A stretch of DNA of 64,000 nt. Origin: Chloroflexota bacterium. GTDB taxonomy: Bacteria; Chloroflexota; Anaerolineae; UBA4142; SHND01. Every line of letters begins with the position of its first letter. Position 1 is the stretch's first letter. Made by a program: the position numbers and the translations under genes. The notes under the pieces are model-generated. The model searched no databases. It saw only the letters and a program-made list of their open reading frames with translations, and was not told where the DNA came from. The stretch lies in contig JAKOPZ010000126.1 of assembly GCA_029778615.1 (NCBI GenBank), positions 1 to 64,000 of the forward strand, written 5' to 3'. Below are positions 8,210 through 17,042 of this stretch, one piece after another.

Positions 8210-8743
8210 TTATTGCGCTCGCGAGTCGGGGAGGTAGACGCCTTGCTCGCGCAGCGTCGCCTCGAGCAACTGGTTAGCGCGCTCGCGGAGAATCCGACGC
8301 GCTTCGGCGGCACCGAGACGCCGCGATGCCAATTGAAGGGTTTGCCGATAATCGGTGCAAGTCAAACGCAAATATAAAAAAAGCCGATCGCGTGTCAACG
8401 CCTCGGGAGCAAAATAGCGTCGCGCCGCGGAGAACGCCGAGGGCGGAATCGGTTCAATCTGCAGCGGCACCGATTGACTCCATTCAATCGTTTCTTGGCG
8501 CTGCCGCTGAACTCTGTGACGTGCGCTATCCTGACGACGCGGACGCAAAGTGAGGATCCGCTGAATGCGCGCCGCATGTTCTTCCGCAAACCGTTCGACG
8601 CGCGCGAGGTCGTAATAATACGTATAGCCCCACTGCGCGTTCGCTCTCACAAAATCGGGTTGCCCCAACTCCGAAACGAGGTTCGCAGAAAACCCGTACG
8701 TTCGAATCATCTCTTGCCGCGAAACATAAACCTCTTGGCGCAT
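8210..8743 (-). CDS. Uncharacterised protein with N-terminal HTH-like segment
   Basis: A 177-residue basic protein. Residues 7-55 (VSRQEMIRTYGFSANLVSEL followed by YYYDLARVERFAEE) resemble the winged-helix layout of MerR/excisionase-like proteins, in which a short helix-turn-helix is followed by a tyrosine-rich strand. The rest is helical and rich in Arg and Gln (QRQRQE, RRYFAPEALTRDR, RRILRERANQLLEATL) and matches no family I recognise. It starts 10 bases after the OB-like gene and is probably co-transcribed with it. The surrounding island of decayed genes suggests acquired DNA. Confidence 0.5.
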   Translation of the reverse strand: MRQEVYVSRQEMIRTYGFSANLVSELGQPDFVRANAQWGYTYYYDLARVERFAEEHAARIQRILTLRPRRQDSARHRVQRQRQETIEWSQSVPLQIEPIPPSAFSAARRYFAPEALTRDRLFLYLRLTCTDYRQTLQLASRRLGAAEARRILRERANQLLEATLREQGVYLPDSRAQ

Positions 8744-8752
8744 GAAATAATA

Positions 8753-9109
8753 TTATTCGCTGTCATCACCAATTGTCCACGCGGGAAGCGTCTCATCAAG
8801 AGAGATTTCTTGCGTCGCTCGGCGTTGCAAAACGCGGAATGATTCTCCGTCGACTAAAATGATGGAACGCTGCGTCGCCGGTGGTTTTAACAGCATGTCT
8901 TGGGCAACCGTGCCTTCGACGACGACCAAAGTTCCGCGTTCGATGTGTTGAGCGTATTTGTGAAACTTGGCTGCCTGATAACGGTAGCGATAGAGGACAT
9001 GTTTGTTCTCATCCTCGACGATATCGACAAAGGTGATCTTGCCTTGATGCGGAACATGCACAGTGGCAATGTCCACAATTTGCCCCACCGTAAAGATTTT
9101 GCTCGGCAC
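8753..9109 (-). CDS. Small protein with possible OB fold
   Basis: The 118-residue product starts with GTG at 9109, preceded by a purine-rich GGAGAAGGGAAGG. The pattern FTVGQIVDIATVHVPHQGKI, VDIVEDENKH, AKFHKYAQHIERGTLVVVEG resembles the strand layout of single-stranded-DNA-binding OB folds, where a hydrophobic VxVEG strand follows a KxxKG turn. Similarity is weak and no family name is claimed. The neighbourhood includes a clearer SSB-like pseudogene, so a nucleic-acid role within a former mobile element is possible. Confidence 0.4.
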   Translation of the reverse strand: MPSKIFTVGQIVDIATVHVPHQGKITFVDIVEDENKHVLYRYRYQAAKFHKYAQHIERGTLVVVEGTVAQDMLLKPPATQRSIILVDGESFRVLQRRATQEISLDETLPAWTIGDDSE

Positions 9110-9489
9110 GCGCCTTCCCTTCTCCTCGAAAAAAGATGTACTCTATTCATTTTACGGCAAGACGGTGACTGTTTTTGTACGAGGTACAACGGGTGTACAA
9201 AAGCAGTCATAGTTCAATCGCGTACGCTGGAAGGCAAAAAGTCAGAGTGGCACGGACATCTCGCGTCCGCGCATTGTTAGCGCAATCCATGAGCCCGGTG
9301 CAACGGATATCATCTGCGCCAATTCAAGCGAAGAAAAAGGTCGGGGGAAAAACTTGAGCGGAGCAATCGGCGGCGAGAGGTTCGTGTTCACTTTTGAAGA
9401 GTGTGTTTTGTAGGTTGATTCATTCCTGAAGGAATCGCAATACGCAACGCCAGCATCGCTCTTCGCCGTGCGCCCTCTTCATCTCGACG
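9110..9489. other. Non-coding stretch in accessory island
   Basis: No convincing gene is seen here on either strand. The stretch carries the upstream region of the OB-like gene and a long inverted repeat at 9167-9208. Otherwise there is no recognisable feature. Confidence 0.5.
9167..9208. repeat. 14-base inverted repeat upstream of OB-like gene
   Basis: Arms GACTGTTTTTGTAC (9167-9180) and GTACAAAAGCAGTC (9195-9208) pair with one mismatch across a 14-base spacer. It lies 58 bases upstream of the gene start at 9109 and has no U-run, so an operator or element end is more likely than a terminator. Confidence 0.5.
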
Positions 9490-9804
9490 TTAGGCAAGCG
9501 ACTTGATCTGCTGAATCTTTCTCGCCGTGATTTCATACAAGGCATAGGGTTGTCCATCGGAGTAGGTATGAACATAGGGATTGCCTTCGCGAGTGGTTCT
9601 GGGTTCTCCATCCACAATCACTTGAGCGCCTCATTTGAGATCAACAAAGCGCTTTGCTAAATCGTCGTGGGCGGTTACAGTGACAATAATCTTGCGCGGT
9701 TCGAATGTCCCGACTCTCGCGATGACCCGAAATACAATACACCGTTCATCTACGCGCTTTGGGGCTTGGTGGACGGTGCCAACGACAAAAAATTTGCAGA
9801 TCAT
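9490..9804 (-). pseudogene. SSB-like protein, broken by an in-frame TGA
   Basis: One frame runs from ATG at 9804 to TAA at 9490 (105 codons) with a single stop (TGA at 9631-9633). The first part reads MICKFFVVGTVHQAPKRVDE and continues with VFRVIARVGTFEPRKIIVTV and TAHDDLAKRFVDLK. After the TGA it goes on with GAQVIVDGEPRTTREGNPYV and YALYEITARKIQ. This order (VxGxV, strand with Phe, TA.dlA.....lKkGxxVxVeGe, ARKIq) is that of single-stranded DNA-binding OB-fold proteins. The stop falls where family members have a basic residue before GxxV, so a point mutation is likely. Confidence 0.65.
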
Positions 9805-10918
9805 ACCGACACTTTAATTGGCAAATTTCAGAGCGCATCTCTCCCAGATGGGATTGAACTCTTTCAATGAATGTAGAGCTGGGTTCAGTTCCCAGTTCTT
9901 GCTTGAAGCTTTCCCAGCACAACAACCAAGTGCGTTGAGCAGCAATGCGATCGCCCCGCGCGGAATGCAATGCAATCAATTGAGAATACGCGTCCTCATT
10001 GAGAGGGTCCGCGCGCAGTATCTTCTCATAACAGCCAATCGCCTCTGCAGGATTTTCTTGTTCGTACAATCGTGCGAGTTGCAGCAAGGCGGCAAGCTAT
10101 TTCATCCGCAGACGGGCCCGAATCGGTGCGGTCCAATCCTTGTAATTCTTCTCCAAAAAGTCGCCGCGATACAAATCGGCTGCGTGCTCAAGCAGTTTGA
10201 TACTCAGCTGTGGATTGAGGGCGCTCTGCGCGCGAGTACACAAAGTTTCGAATTCAGCAACGTCAAACCAAATCGGCAGATTGGGGTTCAACAGATACTG
10301 CCCACGCTTGACTATCAGAATCACCTCTTCGCCGACGAAATCATGCAGCCGATGGCGCGCCGTGTGGAATGCTTGCTGTGCGCGTACCGAATCTTTGGCG
10401 GGCCAGAGCGCCTCGGCGATTTGTTCATTCGTGCGCGGACGGCGTGGTTCAACGAGAAAGTATGCGAGGAGCTCGCTTTGCGCTTCCGAAAAGCGCTCTG
10501 GTTTTTTTGACCGCTCGGAGGACGCGGCGTCCGTTGATAGCGACGGGGCATCGACCGATTGCAGATAAGCCACTCCGAACGCAAAACTACGGAGACGTGG
10601 TGGTACTGTTTGTGTATCGACGGCGATTTCCAACAAACTGTGCAGATTCAGAAAGGTTGAATCCTCCAAAATAACAGAAAAAGGTAGAACGTGCAGAACG
10701 CGCTGCAATTGGCGGAGAGCAATCAACACATCAGGACGCGGGGTTGTGCGCATCTGCACACAGAGGTCAGCAAACTCCTCCGAAATTTCAAGAGGCAACG
10801 CACTGCCCAACGATAGCTGATTGCCGTTGGTATCGGACTCAGTGATTGGGTCGTTTAGCTCCGCATTTGGGTTTCTTGCAACTCGTTCGGGATCAAAAAT
10901 ACGCGATGAATCAGACAT
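9746..10918 (-). pseudogene. SARP/BTAD-type regulator, broken by an in-frame TAG
   Basis: The frame from ATG 10918 runs through one TAG (10097-10099) and on to 9746. Before the stop there is an N-terminal region of about 150 residues, a winged helix of the OmpR/SARP kind (PRTNEQIAEALWPAKDSVRA) and the start of a bacterial transcriptional activation domain (LYRGDFLEKNYKDWTAPIRA). After the stop the TPR-like helices continue (LLQLARLYEQENPAEAIGCY, DPLNEDAYSQLIALHSARGD). The stop falls inside an alpha-helix, so the domain was once continuous. AGAGG precedes the ATG. The last codons overlap the SSB-like relic. No gene is seen in the 300 bases upstream (10919-11218). Confidence 0.7.
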
Positions 10919-11218
10919 GGCCTCTACACGCGTAGTGACAGGTCTGTGCGTTGCCGATCCGAACAAAAGTTAGTAGCGAGTTGGGACGAGGATCAATGAA
11001 GGTTATCTCGAAGGATGAGCAATGTGTGATGCGATGAACGCGAGTGATTGTTTCGCACAGCGAAACGACCACTCGACATCGCCGCAATATCAATTCGGAA
11101 AAGTACGATACGGATTCTGGCGCGATTTTTCTTACTTGCGCGTTGTTCCATGTGGACTGAAACGATAAGGTCGCATCCCAGCACCCAGAATTGCACAGAC
11201 CTCTTACGCTCTTTGGTG

Positions 11219-11644
11219 TCAGATTATACTCGGAATTGGCGAATCTTCATTCTTGTTCTCTCCACCTTGGTTTGTGGTTTGTAGCTCACTCATTTCGATC
11301 TTATCGCCGAGCCGAGTTTGAGACTCGGCGATCGCACCTTCAGCCACCTCTAATACTCCGCGCGCTCCGCGCGCCCAAGCAATCCGATTGGGATGAATGG
11401 TCTCGAGCCGCATTACACATTGATTTTTGTCCAGATAAATGACGTCGATTGAAAATTTCATTCCGATTGTGTGGATCGCCATGAACGGAATCCAACTCCG
11501 TCCGGGAATGAACAGTCCTTGCCCCAGTTTAAGCCGATCGTGCTTAAATAGACCAATTCGCCGCGCGTTCGGAGTATCCGCAAAGTCGACCTGTGCAGCA
11601 ATCATGGTTTGGCGCGTGGAGTTGAGCACTGCGAATCGAGGCAT
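11219..11644 (-). CDS. DUF192 family protein
   Basis: The product is a 141-residue DUF192 (COG1430) protein. It shows the family pattern: an early VDFADTPNARRIGLF segment, then GQGLFIPGRSWIPFMAIHTI leading into GMKFSIDVIYLD, then ARGVLEVAEGAI. The biochemical role of DUF192 is not established; many members are secreted, but here no signal peptide is evident. ATG 11644 (MPRFAVLNSTRQTM) is chosen because the family usually starts this way; a frame to 11677 exists. No ribosome site is clear. An IS1-like remnant lies directly upstream, and a TATAAT on the minus strand at 11705-11700 could drive the gene. Confidence 0.75.
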   Translation of the reverse strand: MPRFAVLNSTRQTMIAAQVDFADTPNARRIGLFKHDRLKLGQGLFIPGRSWIPFMAIHTIGMKFSIDVIYLDKNQCVMRLETIHPNRIAWARGARGVLEVAEGAIAESQTRLGDKIEMSELQTTNQGGENKNEDSPIPSII

Positions 11645-11719
11645 AGGACACGAGAGAAAGGTCTGCAATAGCAACACAGTTCATAAAGCGCACATGCCGA
11701 TTATACACACGAACCTTGA

Positions 11720-12080
11720 CCGTTTTTGTACACTCATCAAGCATCTTCCTATTTTTGGCATTGATACCACAAAGCACGCGCTCACCGTGCTGTGACGCCG
11801 CGTGCAACACCGAATAGACCGCGCGCTCATCCCAGCCGAGGGCACGCTCAATGGCTTGCGGCAGACAGCCATACGCGAACAAGGTGATAACACAGACCAC
11901 GCGTGCCAACAGCTTGTGACAGCGATAAAAGGGCGTGCCTTTGCTCGGCGTGAAGGTCTTGCCAAATTACGTGCAACGATAACGCAGGGGTTTGCGACTG
12001 TGAATGTGAATATTGCCTTGTCCAACCTGCCCTCTTACGGGACAGTCCGAGTTTAGGCAAAATGTTTTTCGCGGGTCCAT
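11720..12080 (-). pseudogene. IS1-like transposase remnant (zinc-ribbon N-terminus)
   Basis: From ATG 12080, with AAGGAG upstream, one frame reads MDPRKTFCLNSDCPVRGQVG, then NIHIHSRKPLRYRCT, a TAA stop, FGKTFTPSKGTPFYRCHKLL and LPQAIERALGWDERAVYSVL. The paired cysteines and the YRCxxCGKTF motif followed by a helix-turn-helix are those of IS1-type transposases. At the zinc site CTQCG has become CT-stop-FG, so both a nonsense and a Cys loss are present. No DDE catalytic core follows. It is a dead fragment; similarity fades near 11720. Confidence 0.65.
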
Positions 12081-12184
12081 TGGGAGCAGCTCCTTTCCGT
12101 GATTGGGAAATCACTTGGAGTAGCCTCGTGGACTCGTATTTGTTCAAATACGCCCCTCTCCACATTTTGGAGTGCTATCCATAA

Positions 12185-12214
12185 TTTACCTTTCGTAACT
12201 CAGATGGATATAAT
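12185..12214 (+). promoter_or_regulatory. Promoter upstream of methyltransferase gene
   Basis: TTTACC at 12185 and TATAAT at 12209-12214 are separated by 18 bases. They imply a leader of about 105 bases before the methyltransferase start. Confidence 0.5.
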
Positions 12215-12326
12215 CGCCTGAAGTAATTGATTCAATTGTTCAAAGGTGGACGCTCACCAAATGCAAGGATAGTCCAAGATGCAAAAAGCAATTTGGATTT
12301 GAGAGCCGCGAAACGGAGCATTTAAG

Positions 12327-13097
12327 ATGGATGAAGCAACCAAGCTTATTCAGCAGCAATTTGGTGTGAACGCGGATAACTACGCAACGAGCGCAGTGCA
12401 CGCGCGCGGTGAAAGTCTGGCGCGGCTTTTGGAATGGACCAAGCCACAGGCGGATTGGCTTGTGCTCGATGTCTCAACCGGCGCAGGACACACTGCGTTC
12501 ACCTTTGCACCACACGTTGCGAACGTAATCGCCGTTGACCTTACACCCGAAATGCTTCTAACGGCACGCAGACTGGCGAACGAACGCGGCATTACGAATA
12601 TCGAATTTAAACCCGCCGACGCGCACACACTGCCATTTGAGGACAACTCATTCGATTTGGTCATGAACCGCATTGCCTTACACCATTACACCGATGCGCG
12701 CCAAGCGGTCAAAGAGATGGTGCGCGTTTGCAAGCAAGGCGGATTGATTGGCTTTACCGACAACGTCGTCCCGCCCGACAAAGTCATCGCAGGTCACATT
12801 AACCACTGGGAGCAGCTGCGCGACCCCTCCCATCATTGGGAATATCCTGTGGCACGCTTGGAGGCGATGTTCACCGACGCAGGAGTAACGATTGAACAGA
12901 CCGAAAAATTAGAAAAGGAGATGGAATTCGATCCGTGGGCTGACCGCATGGGCGCGAGCGCCGAGTTGAAAGCCCAACTCCGTCAATGGATCGCGAATGC
13001 ACCCGAAGCCGTTCAAGAATGGCTAAAGCCCCGTCACGAGGGAGATCAACTGTTTTTCACACTGCATGAGGTCGTTTTGATCGCAAGAAAACCGTAA
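12327..13097 (+). CDS. Class I SAM-dependent methyltransferase (UbiE-like)
   Basis: The 256-residue protein has the Methyltransf_11 Rossmann fold. Motif I is VLDVSTGAGHTAF (about 47-59), motif II region VIAVDLTPEMLLTARRLANE, and post-motif NIEFKPADAHTLPFEDNSFD with MNRIALHHYTD downstream. The substrate is not predictable from sequence. The C-terminal third (RDPSHHWEYPVARLEAMFTD, then FDPWADRMG) is repeated in a partial copy just downstream, pointing to an old tandem duplication. A promoter lies about 110 bases upstream, and GGAG stands 10 bases before the ATG. It is monocistronic as far as visible. Confidence 0.85.
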   Translation: MDEATKLIQQQFGVNADNYATSAVHARGESLARLLEWTKPQADWLVLDVSTGAGHTAFTFAPHVANVIAVDLTPEMLLTARRLANERGITNIEFKPADAHTLPFEDNSFDLVMNRIALHHYTDARQAVKEMVRVCKQGGLIGFTDNVVPPDKVIAGHINHWEQLRDPSHHWEYPVARLEAMFTDAGVTIEQTEKLEKEMEFDPWADRMGASAELKAQLRQWIANAPEAVQEWLKPRHEGDQLFFTLHEVVLIARKP

Positions 13098-13196
13098 AGT
13101 GAGTAAGTTTGCGAACCCACTCCCTTTACTCCATCTACGTTGCAGTCGGTGATAGGTCAATTGGTTGCGATTGCAACACGAACCATTGATAATTGA

Positions 13197-13496
13197 CTTT
13201 ATCACTTTGAGAAACTCCGTGACCCATCACACAATTGGTGTTATCCGCTTGAACGCTTGCAGCGATATTTCGAGGAAGCAGGATTAAAAGTGGAACACGT
13301 CGAGGAATCGCCCAAGCACATGGAGTTTGAAGCGTGGGCGAATCGGATGGGCTGCACAGAGGAAACAAAAAAAGAATTGCTGCGTCTGCTCGACACCGCA
13401 CCGCCCGACGCGCGCGAATTTTTTAATCCGCGCATCGAGAACGACAAATTGATGTTTTCAATTCGCGAGACGATTCTGATTGCGCGCAAGCAGTGA
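13197..13496 (+). pseudogene. C-terminal fragment of a second methyltransferase
   Basis: The frame is open after a TGA at 13194 and reads LYHFEKLRDPSHNWCYPLER, then QRYFEEAGLKVEHVEESPKH and EFEAWANRMG, ending in RETILIARKQ. It lines up with the last 100 residues of the neighbouring intact methyltransferase (RDPSHHWEYP, ADRMG, HEVVLIARKP), with about half the positions identical. The Rossmann core is missing and no start codon with a ribosome site exists. It is most likely the surviving tail of a tandem duplicate or paralogue. The two are diverged enough that the duplication is not recent. Confidence 0.7.
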
Positions 13497-13591
13497 TTCG
13501 GGCAGACGCAATCATTCGAGACAACCAAATTCAGCGAGCGGACAGAGTCACTCCTCTACCCGCTCGCTTTTTCAATTCCTTTACCTTGCGC

Positions 13592-14191
13592 TCATTCCAA
13601 AGTCAACGGAATCAAATACCATTCTTGCCCATCGCCTTCACTGCACCAGCCGATAGGTTTCGCCGCGCCCGGCGGCTGCACCTGCCACCAGACCATTTTG
13701 TTGCTGCATACCGGACTGCCCACGACGGAAACCACCGACCCCACCACCAAGCCGTCAACGCGCGCACTGTGCGGGTCCGGCGCCGCGCGAACATTGAGAC
13801 CATCGGACGGCAGCACATATACATCTTGCCCTGCTCCGAGATGGGTCGTCAAGGCAGTTCCCATCGTATCCACTCCGGCGACAGTCCCATCCATCAGTTC
13901 CAAAAAATCATTGGCGCCCTCGTTCGCGGCAGTCCAACCTTCAATCACCCTGAACCGATGCGGGGCAACGTGGTCGTCTGTCCGGCTGCGTACATACCAC
14001 CACACGTGCGTATTCAACGCGTAGGGGTACGCGCCACTCCAATTTGCCGGGCGCGGCAAAAGCGCGAGGACCGCATGTTCCGGAATCGGGCTGCCCGACA
14101 CGGATGTGCCATTCGGCGCCGCGCGTACGTTATTACCGCCTTTGCCAGGAATCACTATCGCCAGACTTCCGACCTGAAGATGTTTCAACAT
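13592..14191 (-). CDS. SH3-like-domain protein of unknown function
   Basis: The product is 199 residues from ATG 14191 (MLKHLQVGSLAIVIPGKGGN), preceded by AAAGGA. Two bacterial SH3-type repeats are visible. The first has NNVRAAPNGTSVSGSPIPEH and WWYVRS; the second has DGLNVRAAPDPHSARVDGLV, SVVGSP and VWWQVQPPG. In such domains NVRxxPs...G.v..g......... WwkV is the core pattern, and they often bind cell-wall or surface ligands. No signal peptide is visible, which is unusual for a wall-binding protein. The neighbour at 14355 lies on the same strand but is separated by a terminator. Confidence 0.65.
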   Translation of the reverse strand: MLKHLQVGSLAIVIPGKGGNNVRAAPNGTSVSGSPIPEHAVLALLPRPANWSGAYPYALNTHVWWYVRSRTDDHVAPHRFRVIEGWTAANEGANDFLELMDGTVAGVDTMGTALTTHLGAGQDVYVLPSDGLNVRAAPDPHSARVDGLVVGSVVSVVGSPVCSNKMVWWQVQPPGAAKPIGWCSEGDGQEWYLIPLTLE

Positions 14192-14322
14192 GAGTGTGTC
14201 CTTTGCTTGAATTTTTTTCCTTGCGACACGATAACACAAACCGATGGGCTTGCCTAGAGATTTTTGGAAACTGTATCGCTATTTCACCGATACAATTTCG
14301 CGCGCCGCATAAACGAAAAGAA

Positions 14323-14350
14323 TCGAGCCACGCAACATGGCGTGGCTCGA
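14323..14350 (-). terminator. Intrinsic terminator after the 14355-14714 gene
   Basis: A perfect 11-bp stem (TCGAGCCACGC paired with GCGTGGCTCGA, loop of 6) starts 5 bases after the minus-strand stop codon and is followed by a U-rich ATTCTTTTC. The plus-strand side also has a T-run, so it may work in both directions. Confidence 0.8.
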
Positions 14351-14354
14351 TTTT

Positions 14355-14714
14355 TTACGGCAGCACGGTCACCGGAATTTCCAAAAACAATTTTCGTCGG
14401 CTTGACGGAGGACCGGAATCCGCTCGCGGTGGGACGCCGGTCGCAAACAAGCACGTTTTTCCCCCTGCTCGCGCTTGAAACGTTACACCATCTGCGCTCG
14501 TCAACATCATTTCATCGCGCACGCGTACAGTCCACAGCCCCTGTCCCAGATTCAGTGTAAATTGTTCCCCCACGCGCAACACAATTCCTTTTTCTGCATT
14601 TTCCAAAGTGAGAATTCGATTTGCGCCCGTCGCGCGAGGAGGACGATATATCGGGAGTGGGATGTTGACGCGGGTGCGTTCAGGGAACGCAGAGGTAGAT
14701 TCAAGCGTGTTCAT
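14355..14714 (-). CDS. Hypothetical 119-residue protein
   Basis: ATG 14714 (MNTLESTSAFPERTRVNIPL) is preceded by AAAGGAG at ideal spacing, so it is preferred over an ATG at 14732. The middle (LRVGEQFTLNLGQGLWTVRV and LTSADGVTFQARAGGKTCLF) looks like a small beta-sandwich. VGEQFTLNLG with a following W recalls chagasin-like (I42) inhibitors, but the diagnostic NPTTG loop is absent. No signal peptide or membrane helix is seen. A strong terminator follows. Function is unknown. Confidence 0.6.
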   Translation of the reverse strand: MNTLESTSAFPERTRVNIPLPIYRPPRATGANRILTLENAEKGIVLRVGEQFTLNLGQGLWTVRVRDEMMLTSADGVTFQARAGGKTCLFATGVPPRADSGPPSSRRKLFLEIPVTVLP

Positions 14715-14958
14715 TGAAACTCCTTTCGCCATTTCCCTGCATTGGAAGAATGCATCGAATGACGAAAATCGAGGGGAAGCAGTTTGCGGAAACGAAATCT
14801 AGACGCCAAAATGGGTAGATTTGTTGCATCGCGTGTTCCAAGCGCGCGTTTTCGTTTGACACTCGTATCAACCCGACCTACAATACCGCGCGCTCCCAGA
14901 ACCCACATTATTATTGCGCCAAATTGTGTAGTGGGTTTTAAGCAATTGTGAAAACAAA

Positions 14959-16299
14959 ATGAAGTACCACATAACGACTTACGGTTGTCAAATGAATACC
15001 GCCGATTCGCAAAGATTGGCGTCCGAAATGGAAAAACTCGGACTGCACGCGACGCCCGTTGCCGAAGACGCGGATGTAATTGTGTTGAATACATGCGTGG
15101 TGCGGCAAGGTCCCGAAGACAAAGCCGTGTCGCGCCTCTTGTCGTTGAAACCGCTCAAGCAAAAAAATCCCGATGTTGTGTTCGGCGTGATGGGCTGCAT
15201 GGTCGGCGTGCGCGAACCGAAAGCATTGCGCGAGAAATTTCCGTTTGTTGATACCTTTTTGCCCCCGTCGGACCCCAGCGCGCTCGTACAACTTTTGCAA
15301 GCGCGCGGCGTGCAAGCGGAAACGGGACGCGAAGACTATTGGCTCGAACGCGACGCAACGGAAACGCGTTACGCGTTACAAGACGCAGATTTTATTTTGC
15401 CCGCGCACGAACGCGGACAACTCGTCAGCGCGCACGTGCCAATTATTTTCGGCTGCAATCACGTTTGCACGTTCTGCATTATTCCCTATCGGCGCGGCAC
15501 GGAACGTTCGCGTTCGATTGGCGAAATCGCCGCGCACGTGCGTTCGCTCGTCGCGCAAGGCGTTCAAGAAGTGACGCTGCTCGGGCAAATTGTGGACCGC
15601 TACGGTTACGACGTTCCCGATGGACCGCGCTTGCCGCAACTCTTGCGCGCGATACATGACATTGATGGATTACAGCGCATCCGTTTTCTCACCTCGCATC
15701 CGAATTACATGAACGATGAATTGCTCGACACGGTGGCAGAATTGCCAAAGGTGATGGAGCATATCGAAGTGCCGATTCAAGCGGGCGACGACGAGGTATT
15801 GAAACGCATGAAGCGCGGCTACACCGTTGACGCGTATCGCTTGCTCATCGAAAAAATTCGCGCGCGGATTCCAAACGTGAGCATCGCCACAGACATCATC
15901 GTCGGTTTTCCGGGCGAAACGGAAAAACAATTTCAGGGCACGTATGATATTTTGCAAGAATTGAAATTGGATGTCGCGCATGTGGCAATGTATTCGCCGC
16001 GTCCGAACACCGCATCCGCGTCCCGTTTTCCCGACGACGTTTCGCCCGAAGAAAAAGAACGCCGCCGCCAAGCGATTGACGATTTGCAAGCAGAGGTCGT
16101 CGGCGAAATCAACAAACGGTATTTGAATCAAACCGTTGAGGTGTTGGTCGAAGAAAAAAACAAACAGCGGTGGAAGGGACGCACGCGCACCAATAAACTC
16201 GTGTTCTTTCAAGACGATACGCGCGAGTGGAAGGGACAGCTCGCGCACGTGAAAATCAATTGGACGGGTCCATGGTCTATGATTGGTGAGGTTATGTAA
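14959..16299 (+). CDS. miaB: tRNA-2-methylthio-N6-dimethylallyladenosine synthase MiaB
   Basis: The 446-residue radical-SAM methylthiotransferase adds the methylthio group to i6A37 of tRNAs reading UNN codons. The N-terminal domain has the MiaB signature TYGCQMNTADSQRL (first cluster Cys11), NTCVVRQ and GVMGCMVG, giving three cluster cysteines. The radical-SAM motif is CNHVCTFCIIPYRRGTERSR near 165, followed by GVQEVTLLGQIVDRYG and DIIVGFPGETEKQF. A C-terminal TRAM-like segment (VEVLVEEKNKQRWKGRTRTN) binds tRNA. YGCQMN separates it from MtaB and RimO. The next gene begins immediately at its stop (TAATG), so they are translationally coupled. Confidence 0.93.
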   Translation: MKYHITTYGCQMNTADSQRLASEMEKLGLHATPVAEDADVIVLNTCVVRQGPEDKAVSRLLSLKPLKQKNPDVVFGVMGCMVGVREPKALREKFPFVDTFLPPSDPSALVQLLQARGVQAETGREDYWLERDATETRYALQDADFILPAHERGQLVSAHVPIIFGCNHVCTFCIIPYRRGTERSRSIGEIAAHVRSLVAQGVQEVTLLGQIVDRYGYDVPDGPRLPQLLRAIHDIDGLQRIRFLTSHPNYMNDELLDTVAELPKVMEHIEVPIQAGDDEVLKRMKRGYTVDAYRLLIEKIRARIPNVSIATDIIVGFPGETEKQFQGTYDILQELKLDVAHVAMYSPRPNTASASRFPDDVSPEEKERRRQAIDDLQAEVVGEINKRYLNQTVEVLVEEKNKQRWKGRTRTNKLVFFQDDTREWKGQLAHVKINWTGPWSMIGEVM

Positions 16300-17018
16300 T
16301 GGGCGTCACCATTCACTATAACGGGAAATTGAATGACCGCGCCCGTCTGGCAGAATTGCTGGACGCGGCGCGTTTGTATTGTGCCGAGCAGCGTTGGGCA
16401 TATCGCGAGGTGGACGAACGCATCATCGGGCGCGTGGAACGAACCGTTGATTTCAACGCGGCAGAGGACCCGACAGCAGACACGCGGTTGGTTGAGCGTG
16501 ATGAAGCGGAAACCCAAGCCGCGCCGATTGACGATTTCTTGCAAGGCATTCTCATTTTCCCGCACCCCAAAGCGGAACCGCTCGCCCTCACGTTCAATCA
16601 AGCGGGCGAGCTCGCATACTACATGCCGCTCGACGATTTGGGGACGTATTGGGAAATCAAATCGCTGTTCACCAAAACACAATTCGCGGGCTTGGAAACA
16701 CACAGCGCGGTCTGCGAGTTTTTACATTTTCTGCAAGACCAATACATGCCGGACTTGCACGTGTACGACGAAGCAAATTATTTCGAAAGCGGTGATGCGG
16801 CACGCGCCGCACAATCGCTCGATACGCTCGATACGGCAATGGACGAATTGCAGACCGCGTTAGAAGATTGGGACGACGGGGAAGCGGCAATGGATGAATC
16901 TCCGGCAGAAACATCCGACGTGAGCCCCAAAAAAGGCAAAGTCGAGCGCGGCAAGAAAATCGCGCGGCGCGAACCGCAGTGGAAACGCGGTCACGGCGCG
17001 AGCGCGGGCAAAAATTAA
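16299..17018 (+). CDS. Uncharacterised acidic protein coupled to miaB
   Basis: A 239-residue protein beginning MGVTIHYNGKLNDRARLAEL at an ATG sharing bases with the miaB stop codon. It has an alpha/beta-looking N-terminal two-thirds (LLDAARLYCAEQRWAYREVD, GILIFPHPKAEPLALTFNQA, GLETHSAVCEFLHFLQDQYM). A charged, probably disordered tail ends in basic residues (KGKVERGKKIARREPQWKRG). No transmembrane segment or known motif is recognised. Tight coupling to miaB hints at a shared expression need, but no functional link can be stated. Confidence 0.6.
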   Translation: MGVTIHYNGKLNDRARLAELLDAARLYCAEQRWAYREVDERIIGRVERTVDFNAAEDPTADTRLVERDEAETQAAPIDDFLQGILIFPHPKAEPLALTFNQAGELAYYMPLDDLGTYWEIKSLFTKTQFAGLETHSAVCEFLHFLQDQYMPDLHVYDEANYFESGDAARAAQSLDTLDTAMDELQTALEDWDDGEAAMDESPAETSDVSPKKGKVERGKKIARREPQWKRGHGASAGKN

Positions 17019-17042
17019 TTTGTGTCTCTCACGGAGGTAGGG

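Noticed and set aside
8210-12080. Complete integrative element
   Set aside because: No integrase, conjugation gene or paired attachment repeats could be seen within or next to the region.
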